Assembly: GCA_021798635.1 (NCBI GenBank)
Contig: JAJZGH010000194.1
Coordinates: 1 to 9,816 of the forward strand
DNA: 9,816 nt
From: Planctomycetota bacterium
Lineage (GTDB): Bacteria > Planctomycetota > Phycisphaerae > WQYP01
Direction of reading: 5' to 3'
Both the position numbers and the translations under genes were made by a program. Under the pieces are notes generated by a model, which worked only from the letters and a program-made list of their open reading frames with translations, made no database searches and was not told where the DNA came from. Position 1 is the first letter of the stretch. Every line of letters begins with the position of its first letter. Shown piece after piece: positions 1-4,450 of this stretch.

Positions 1-839
1 GCCTGTACAGAAAGAATGTGTCGGGTGGTCAGGTGAAATAAAATCAACTGATGATGGATGGCCATAAGTACGATATGGCCCACGATCAGGGAATTTGAAA
101 AAGTCCCCGGCAAAGCGGGTGTCGAGAGCATGGACCAGCGATGGCCATGAAGTTGCAAAAAATGCCAGGCGGGCAGAGGGTTCAGCGATTTTGCAGGTGA
201 TGGGGCAGCTGGTTTTACCGCCGGTTTGGTTGTGGATGTCACTCCGCCCGCCAGAGCCTGCACGTGGGCAAGGAGTTGCTGAACAGGTGAAACCTGAGCT
301 TTTTTTACAGGAGTTGCGATGCCATAGGCCAGGAGATAGACGTCGCCGTTTTGGCTGGCTGCTGCAACCGGCGAAAAATCCCCGGGCGCTGTGGGCAGGC
401 TGATGGATTCTTTGCGGCCAAAGCAGATGCTGTATCCATGCTGAAAAAACAGATAAATACCATGCTTCATGGCACCGCTGTCCGGATTTTCCGTCGCTAC
501 AGCACATAACGGAATTCCCGTAAAGCCCCCCGCTGAGATCTGCCGCCACAGGGCCGCATTGCCGTGTCGGGCATTAAGTGCATGGGACAACACCACAAAC
601 TGCGGCGCGGTCGCGGGCTTGCTACGGGGCGCTGGAACTGCCAGCCATAAATGCTCTTTGCTGCCGCCGGCCAGCAGCCGGGGCAATGCGATTAGCTGCG
701 AAACCGAAGGCCTTTTTACAGCGCGTGTCGCAAGGGCCATAGCTTTGGGAACCGCCTGCGCCGGCACACCGCCACGGGCAAGAATGACCACCAACGCGCA
801 GCATAGAGATAAACCAATACGGATGACCGAAGTTTTCAT
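1..839 (-). CDS. Exported protein of unknown function, N-terminal part (runs off left edge)
   Basis: Reading the minus strand from the ATG at 839-837 gives 279 codons with no stop before the window edge, so the gene continues to the left. The N-terminus is a classic signal peptide: Lys at 2, Arg at 7, a hydrophobic core at about residues 8-20 (IGLSLCCALVVIL), then a likely cleavage site after AQA at residues 27-29. The mature part has short hydrophobic, strand-like segments separated by Gly/Asn/Asp turns, for example HLWLAVPAP near 63, QFVVLSHAL near 80, GIYLFFQHGYSICFG near 127 and DVYLLAYGI near 166. This is reminiscent of beta-propeller blades. An Ala/Pro/Lys-rich linker (about 195-222) precedes another strand-rich part. 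I recognise no family. There is no Shine-Dalgarno site before the ATG. The gene is divergent from hemB, with a 102-bp gap. The open frame and signal peptide make the gene call fairly safe; the propeller fold is only a guess. Confidence 0.8.
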   Translation of the reverse strand, partial: MKTSVIRIGLSLCCALVVILARGGVPAQAVPKAMALATRAVKRPSVSQLIALPRLLAGGSKEHLWLAVPAPRSKPATAPQFVVLSHALNARHGNAALWRQISAGGFTGIPLCAVATENPDSGAMKHGIYLFFQHGYSICFGRKESISLPTAPGDFSPVAAASQNGDVYLLAYGIATPVKKAQVSPVQQLLAHVQALAGGVTSTTKPAVKPAAPSPAKSLNPLPAWHFLQLHGHRWSMLSTPALPGTFSNSLIVGHIVLMAIHHQLILFHLTTRHILSVQ

Positions 840-845
840 GGCTGC

Positions 846-874
846 ATTTTAGGGCTGACGGGCAAACTTCGCGA
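846..874 (-). promoter_or_regulatory. Possible leaderless promoter of the exported-protein gene
   Basis: On the minus strand TAAAAT (851-846) lies exactly six bases upstream of the ATG (839-837), so a -10 here would place the transcript start at about the A of the start codon. The -35 position (about 874-869, TCGCGA, spacer 17-18) matches consensus poorly and coincides with the left arm of the inverted repeat at 868-885. No Shine-Dalgarno site is visible, which fits a leaderless mRNA. This is inference from position and sequence only. Confidence 0.35.
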
Positions 875-885
875 CTGTTCGCGAA
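868..885. repeat. Inverted repeat in the divergent intergenic region, possible operator
   Basis: TTCGCGA (868-874) and TCGCGAA (879-885) form a perfect 7-bp inverted repeat around CTGT. The right arm extends into the 8-bp palindrome TTCGCGAA (878-885). It lies between the divergent exported-protein gene and hemB, over the predicted -35 of the former. That is a suitable place for a regulator to bind, but the sequence is not a regulator consensus I can name. Confidence 0.35.
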
Positions 886-941
886 ACATGCAGGGACTTT
901 CGGTGTTTACGCAGCGGATAAATTGTATATCATGGTCCGCT

Positions 942-2015
942 ATGAGTGAATCATTGACGACAACACGAATGCGCCGCCTGCGGCGCGGCGGCATTCTTCG
1001 GGACATGCTGGCGCAAATCACCCTTTCACCGGCGCATTTTGTCGCTCCGATTTTTGTGCGAAGCGGGCAGGCCATTCGGCGGCCTATTCTCAGTATGCCA
1101 GGCCAGTTTCAACTTTCACCGGATATGGCGTTGGAAGAGCTTTCCGATATGGCGGCGCGCGGTATCCGGGCCTACCTGCTGTTTGGCGTGGTGGATGCCG
1201 AGGATAAAGATGAGGCCGGCAGCCATGCCCATGATCCCAACAATGCGGTCTGCACGACGTTGCGACTGGCCCGCGATGCGGGAATAAACATGCTGGCCAT
1301 TACGGATTTATGCTATTGTGAGTACACCAGTCATGGCCATTGCGGGCCGCTGGCACAACCCATGGAAAAAGCACCCCGGCGCAAAACAGATAAATATACC
1401 ACCGCCAATGCGCGGCGCAGCAGAGCATTACATGCTTCCGGTGTCACTGTGGATAATGACGCCACGATCGCGCAGCTTGGGCGGCAGGCGGTGCTGCACG
1501 CCAAAGCCGGTGCCGATATTGTGGCACCCTCCGGCATGATGGATCATGCGGTGACGGCCATTCGCACAGCGCTTGATACCGCCGGCTTTCCCGAAACGTC
1601 CATTCTCAGTTATGCGGTAAAGTATGCCAGTGGATTTTACGGGCCGTTTCGCGAAGCGGCTGAATCACCCCCGCAATTTGGTGATCGGCGCGGCTACCAG
1701 ATGGATTTCCGCCGGGATTCCCGTGAAGCGGTGCGCGAAGCCCTGCTGGATGTCGGCGAGGGTGCGGATATGGTCATGGTGAAGCCCGGCATGGCGTATC
1801 TGGATATTCTTTCGGCCGTCAGGCAGGCCGTTGATGTGCCCTGTGCGGTGTATCAGGTCAGCGGTGAATACGCGATGTTTAAGGCCGCTGCGCAGGCGGG
1901 CTGGATTGATGAAAAACAGTGTGTTCTGGAAATGATGCACGCCTTCCGGCGCGCGGGAGCAGCGTTTATTATCACCTATTACGCCTCGGAAATTTTGGAA
2001 TGGCTGCGGCAATGA
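942..2015 (+). CDS. hemB: Delta-aminolevulinic acid dehydratase (porphobilinogen synthase), zinc type
   Basis: The enzyme condenses two 5-aminolevulinate molecules to porphobilinogen in cytosolic tetrapyrrole (haem) synthesis. From the ATG at 942 it has 357 residues, somewhat longer than the usual 320-340. The N-terminus RMRRLRRGGILRDMLAQ is the family's arginine-rich start. The two active-site Schiff-base lysines are visible: K227 in SYAVKYASGFYGPFR and K281 in DMVMVKPGMAYLDI. The metal-site loop DLCYCEYTSHGHCG keeps all three cysteines (C124, C126, C134) with the spacing of the human zinc enzyme, so the catalytic zinc type is predicted rather than the Mg/Asp-rich type. DRRGYQMD plus the following Arg/Glu-rich helix matches the family. 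The frame is open back to an ATG at 888, but the family N-terminus argues for 942. Neither start has a Shine-Dalgarno site. TATATC at 926-931 is a weak -10 candidate that would leave only a few bases of leader. Confidence 0.97.
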   Translation: MSESLTTTRMRRLRRGGILRDMLAQITLSPAHFVAPIFVRSGQAIRRPILSMPGQFQLSPDMALEELSDMAARGIRAYLLFGVVDAEDKDEAGSHAHDPNNAVCTTLRLARDAGINMLAITDLCYCEYTSHGHCGPLAQPMEKAPRRKTDKYTTANARRSRALHASGVTVDNDATIAQLGRQAVLHAKAGADIVAPSGMMDHAVTAIRTALDTAGFPETSILSYAVKYASGFYGPFREAAESPPQFGDRRGYQMDFRRDSREAVREALLDVGEGADMVMVKPGMAYLDILSAVRQAVDVPCAVYQVSGEYAMFKAAAQAGWIDEKQCVLEMMHAFRRAGAAFIITYYASEILEWLRQ

Positions 2016-2029
2016 GATGCTGCGGCAAT
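2003..2029 (+). repeat. 11-bp direct repeat across the hemB stop codon
   Basis: GCTGCGGCAAT occurs at 2003-2013 and again at 2019-2029, a 16-nt period. The first copy encodes the last residues and overlaps the TGA at 2013-2015; the second is just downstream. It may be a small local duplication at the gene end. No function is evident. Confidence 0.5.
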
Positions 2030-2034
2030 AATAG

Positions 2035-2063
2035 TTGACTTTTTTTCTGGTACGGGCTATAAA
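2035..2063 (+). promoter_or_regulatory. Sigma70-like promoter of the leu leader and leuA
   Basis: TTGACT (2035-2040) and TATAAA (2058-2063) are separated by exactly 17 bp, each one base from consensus. Transcription would start near 2070, about 28 nt before the small leader ORF and about 194 nt before leuA. The promoter begins 20 bp after the hemB stop codon, so leuA is likely transcribed independently of hemB. This is the best-formed promoter in the window. Confidence 0.75.
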
Positions 2064-2098
2064 TAATTCAGTATTAAAAAAATTGAAAGTTCTTAACC

Positions 2099-2164
2099 AT
2101 GAATTTGAATATTCGCAACCTTTCGACCCTGGCACTAAGCGAAGAAAATATCGGTCGCTCTTAG
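2099..2164 (+). CDS. Candidate leader peptide of leuA (21 codons)
   Basis: An ATG at 2099 opens a 21-codon frame ending in TAG at 2162-2164, beginning MNLNIRNLSTLAL and ending GRS. Four of 21 codons are Leu (TTG, CTT, CTG, CTA at codons 3, 8, 11 and 13). There are also four Asn, two Ile and three Ser. A weak GAAAG (2085-2089) lies nine bases upstream as a possible ribosome-binding site. The ORF sits between a strong promoter and an intrinsic terminator directly upstream of a leucine-biosynthesis gene, the classical place for an attenuation peptide. A ribosome paused at the last Leu codon would leave the hairpin from 2163 free, whereas one at the stop codon would cover its 5' side. Against this, the Leu codons are not consecutive and three different isoacceptor families may be involved. 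Translation is inferred, not shown. Confidence 0.6.
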   Translation: MNLNIRNLSTLALSEENIGRS

Positions 2165-2198
2165 GGTTGTTTTTTTATAAAAAAGTTTGAAAAACCCT
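2163..2198 (+). promoter_or_regulatory. Competing (antiterminator-like) hairpin of the leu leader
   Basis: AGGGTT (2163-2168), overlapping the leader-peptide stop codon, is a perfect complement of AACCCT (2193-2198). Between them a T-run (2171-2176) and an A-run (2179-2184) can add A-U pairs. The 3' half uses bases that form the 5' arm of the terminator at 2190-2224, so the two folds exclude each other. This is the pattern expected of an antiterminator. The outer stem is only six pairs plus weak A-U pairing. Confidence 0.5.
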
Positions 2199-2224
2199 GC
2201 GAGTGACCCTCGCAGGGTTTTTTT
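2190..2224 (+). terminator. Intrinsic terminator/attenuator upstream of leuA
   Basis: CCCTGCGAG (2195-2203) pairs perfectly with CTCGCAGGG (2209-2217) around the loop TGACC. The stem is extended by A-T pairs (2190-2194 with 2218-2222) and followed by a seven-T run (2218-2224). It lies downstream of the promoter and the small leader ORF and 39 bp before leuA, with no evident promoter in between, so it most simply works as an attenuator. It would also stop read-through from hemB. Confidence 0.85.
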
Positions 2225-2263
2225 ATGGCATAATTCAGAAAAGTTTTTTCAGGAGTCTCTTAC

Positions 2264-3856
2264 ATGGACACCGGCACCAACCATCCGTCTGAACCCATCA
2301 GTACCGTTACCAGACCTCACGTGCTGATATTTGACACGACGCTGCGCGATGGCGAACAATCGCCGGGAGCCTCGTTAAATCTGCCGGAGAAAGTGGAGAT
2401 CGCCCATGCCCTGGAAAATCTGGGTGTCGATATTATTGAGGCGGGATTTCCAATTACCAGTCCCGGAGACTTTGAGGCTGTCAGTGCCGTAGCTTCAGAA
2501 ATTACCAAGGCGACCGTTGCGGGACTCGCCCGTTGCACCGAGCGCGACGTGCGCCGCGCCGGCGAAGCCGTGCGCAAAGCCGCCCGAGGCAGGATTCATA
2601 TTTTCCTGGCTACGAGCAAAATTCACCGCGAATTCAAGCTCAAGAAAGCCAAGGAGGAAATTATCCGTCTCACCATTGAGAACGTGAAACTGGCCCGAGA
2701 ATATGTCTCGGATGTGGAATTTTCCCCGGAAGATGCCAGTCGCACGGAGTTGGATTACCTTGCGGAAGTGGTTCACGCCGCGATTGAAGCCGGTGCCACA
2801 ACCATTAACTGTCCGGATACGGTGGGCAATGCAACCCCCGCCGAATATCGGGCGATGTTTGAATATCTCCTGAAACATGTGCCGGGTGCTGCGAATGTTA
2901 TTTTCAGTTCCCATTGCCACAATGATCTGGGGTTGGCAGTGGCGAATTCATTGGCGGCGGTGGCCGGTGGTGCGCGGCAAATTGAATGCACGATTAACGG
3001 CATCGGCGAACGGGCGGGAAATGCCGCATTGGAAGAAGTGGTCATGGCCATGCGAACGCGACCGGATCAATATCCGTTTGCCACGCGCATTAACACGCGC
3101 CGGCTGGTGCCTTGCTCGCGGCTGGTCAGCAGTTTGACCGGTCTTCATGTTCAGCGCAATAAGGCCATCGTGGGGGAAAATGCGTTCGCGCACGAAGCCG
3201 GCATTCATCAGGATGGAATACTGAAAAATCGCAGCACGTATGAAATTATGGCACCCGCGGATGTCGGCTGGGTGCAGAACAAACTGGTCTTGGGAAAACA
3301 CAGCGGCCGCCACGCGTTTCGCCAGAGGCTTGAGGAATTGGGCCACCGCCTGGATGAAGCGGCCCTGGACCGGGCCTTTGCCGCGTTCAAGGTGCTGTGC
3401 GATAAGAAAAAAGAAATCTATGATGAAGATTTGGAAGCTCTGGTCGATGAGCAATTGAAAACCGAGCGGGAATTATTTCAACTCAAAAGCCTGCAGGTAA
3501 TGGCCGGTACGCACGGCGTGGCAACCGCGACGGTTACCCTGATAGACAGCAGCGGCACGGAAATTACTGACGCAGCTACCGGCGATGGCCCGGTTGACGC
3601 CATGTTCGCCACCATCCAGCGGTTGACTAAAATCTCAGCACGCCTGGATTCGTTTCAGGTTCGCAGCATCACCGGCGGGCGCGAAGCGCAAGGCGAAGTG
3701 TCGGTGGAACTCACGCACAGCGACCACAAAGTCCGCGGACGCGGCTTCAGCACGGATATTCTGGAAGCCTCTGCAAAAGCCTACCTCACAGCCATTAACC
3801 GCATCCGCACAATCAACGAGCGCACCGTCAGCCAAGCGTCATCACTGGAGGCTTGA
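2264..3856 (+). CDS. leuA: 2-isopropylmalate synthase
   Basis: The enzyme condenses acetyl-CoA with 2-oxoisovalerate to give 2-isopropylmalate, the first committed step of leucine synthesis. The 530-residue length fits bacterial LeuA. The TIM-barrel catalytic domain opens with the signature DTTLRDGEQSPGASL (D24, R28, D29, E31). Metal-ligand motif HCHND is at 217-221, followed by the glycine-rich NGIGERAGN at 245-253. The motifs HEAGIHQDG and NKLVLGKHSGRHA mark the linker region of the LeuA group. Residues from about 405 to 515 (beginning ELFQLKSLQVMAGT) form the C-terminal LeuA dimer domain that binds leucine for feedback inhibition in this family. AGGAG (2251-2255) lies eight bases before the ATG, which settles the start. 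The gene is preceded by a leader peptide and terminator (2099-2224), suggesting control at transcription as well. No other leu gene follows. Homocitrate or citramalate synthase are less likely given the motifs and the leader. Confidence 0.96.
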   Translation: MDTGTNHPSEPISTVTRPHVLIFDTTLRDGEQSPGASLNLPEKVEIAHALENLGVDIIEAGFPITSPGDFEAVSAVASEITKATVAGLARCTERDVRRAGEAVRKAARGRIHIFLATSKIHREFKLKKAKEEIIRLTIENVKLAREYVSDVEFSPEDASRTELDYLAEVVHAAIEAGATTINCPDTVGNATPAEYRAMFEYLLKHVPGAANVIFSSHCHNDLGLAVANSLAAVAGGARQIECTINGIGERAGNAALEEVVMAMRTRPDQYPFATRINTRRLVPCSRLVSSLTGLHVQRNKAIVGENAFAHEAGIHQDGILKNRSTYEIMAPADVGWVQNKLVLGKHSGRHAFRQRLEELGHRLDEAALDRAFAAFKVLCDKKKEIYDEDLEALVDEQLKTERELFQLKSLQVMAGTHGVATATVTLIDSSGTEITDAATGDGPVDAMFATIQRLTKISARLDSFQVRSITGGREAQGEVSVELTHSDHKVRGRGFSTDILEASAKAYLTAINRIRTINERTVSQASSLEA

Positions 3857-4265
3857 AACAAAGCAGCAAACCGAGGCGATTAATCCGCCGTCGGCTTTCG
3901 AGTCTGTCGATTTCGAAGGAAAGTCGCAGCGTTGCGGTGTCAGGGTGTTCTCCAAAAGTTAATTGGCAACGGACCACCGGCCTCATCCAGGGCGGCCCCT
4001 GATTAGCCGCACCATAACTTGATTTAATGGTATAATTTCCACGGAAGATATTCGTGCGTATGCCCGCAATTACTACCACGTCATCTCATCACTTATCCAA
4101 CCGTATAATTTGGGCCAAAATGGCATATTTCATAGTATAAGGCGGCTCCATTATTATATTAACTTAAATAAGTTTTTCGTGTTCGTGATCTTCATTCGCA
4201 ATTAATTGCCATCAATTTCTGGATGTCCCACACTTTATTTTGCAAATTTATTCAAAGTTTTTTTC
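3857..4265. other. Gene-free intergenic stretch between leuA and the lyase promoter
   Basis: No credible gene is visible. The first part holds two short hairpins: CCGAGGCG with CGCCGTCGG (3871-3893, one bulge, followed by only CTTT) and CAGGG-CGGC-CCCTG (3988-4001, no T-run). Either might be a weak end signal for leuA. From about 4015 the DNA becomes strikingly AT-rich. It carries GTATAATTT twice (4030-4038 and 4103-4111), a related GTATAAGG at 4135, the near-palindrome TTTGG-G-CCAAA (4109-4119), and TTCGTG in tandem (4176-4187). The TATAAT elements have no acceptable -35. Confidence 0.6.
4198..4209. repeat. 12-bp perfect palindrome, possible operator of the lyase gene
   Basis: GCAATTAATTGC is a perfect 12-bp palindrome centred about 62 bp upstream of the -35 of the lyase promoter. 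It is the only perfect palindrome of this length I noticed in the intergenic region. A dimeric transcription factor site is plausible. An AT-rich stretch can give such palindromes by chance. Confidence 0.3.
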
Positions 4266-4295
4266 TTGACGTGCCATAGCCCTTAGCTGTAAACT
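4266..4295 (+). promoter_or_regulatory. Likely sigma70-like promoter of the rhamnogalacturonan lyase gene
   Basis: TTGACG (4266-4271) matches five of six -35 bases. TAAACT (4290-4295) matches four of six -10 bases at an 18-bp spacing. TATACA at 4295-4300 is a better -10 hexamer but lies 23 bp away. Transcription from here gives a leader of roughly 150 nt before the ATG at 4451. Confidence 0.5.
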
Positions 4296-4303
4296 ATACA
4301 TTC

Positions 4304-4339
4304 GTTGCATGTGCCGGTTGGGATTTTTGGCGGTGCAAC
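4304..4339 (+). promoter_or_regulatory. Predicted stem in the 5' leader of the lyase mRNA
   Basis: GTTGCA (4304-4309) pairs with TGCAAC (4334-4339), and GCC (4312-4314) can pair with GGC (4329-4331) inside it, leaving an internal loop. It lies at or near the start of the predicted transcript, ahead of the terminator-like hairpin at 4393-4426. It does not match a riboswitch class I know. Confidence 0.3.
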
Positions 4340-4392
4340 TCACTTGATGCCGGTTGTTCAGGCGTTTCTGTAGTAAAAATGGTGCGGTTAAA

Positions 4393-4426
4393 CAGGGGAA
4401 ATGGCGTTCATTTCGCCTGATTTTTT
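4393..4426 (+). terminator. Terminator-like hairpin in the 5' leader, directly before the lyase ribosome-binding site
   Basis: CAGGGGAAATG (4393-4403) pairs with CATTTCGCCTG (4409-4419) around the loop GCGTT, ten pairs with one internal G/G mismatch. It is followed by A and six T residues (4421-4426). This is the form of a modest intrinsic terminator. It sits between the predicted promoter and the Shine-Dalgarno site (4439-4444), so it could attenuate expression of the lyase. Alternatively it is only an mRNA-stabilising or translation-modulating structure. No clear antiterminator partner was found by eye. Confidence 0.45.
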
Positions 4427-4438
4427 CAGTCCCTTTTC

Positions 4439-4444
4439 AGGAGG
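4439..4444 (+). promoter_or_regulatory. Strong Shine-Dalgarno site of the lyase gene
   Basis: AGGAGG is a full anti-16S match six bases before the ATG at 4451. It fixes the start of the lyase. It contrasts with the two large genes starting at 839 and 6724, which have no such site. Confidence 0.85.
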
Positions 4445-4450
4445 ATACGA

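Noticed and set aside
95..852. Plus-strand ORFs at 95-403 and 469-852
   Set aside because: They are antisense to the continuous minus-strand frame with a signal peptide. Their translations are low-complexity Arg/Ala/Pro-rich with no recognisable features.
888..941. Upstream in-frame ATG giving an 18-residue longer HemB
   Set aside because: The family N-terminus begins close to RMRRLR, the extra residues look unlike HemB, and there is no ribosome-binding site. The ATG at 942 is preferred, although it also lacks one.
3871..3893. Intrinsic terminator directly after leuA
   Set aside because: The hairpin has a bulge and only a CTTT tail, so it is too weak to list as a terminator on its own.
4031..4036. 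Perfect TATAAT (also at 4104-4109) as promoter -10
   Set aside because: No acceptable -35 lies 16-18 bp upstream of either, and the region is AT-rich. The TTGACG element at 4266 is a better promoter for the downstream gene.
3828..4079. 83-codon minus-strand ORF overlapping the leuA end
   Set aside because: No ribosome-binding site, no recognisable sequence, and it overlaps the end of leuA.
4296..4450. Known riboswitch (for example c-di-GMP) in the lyase leader
   Set aside because: I compared the leader by eye with the conserved core of c-di-GMP-I (GEMM) and found no match. Only generic hairpins are visible.
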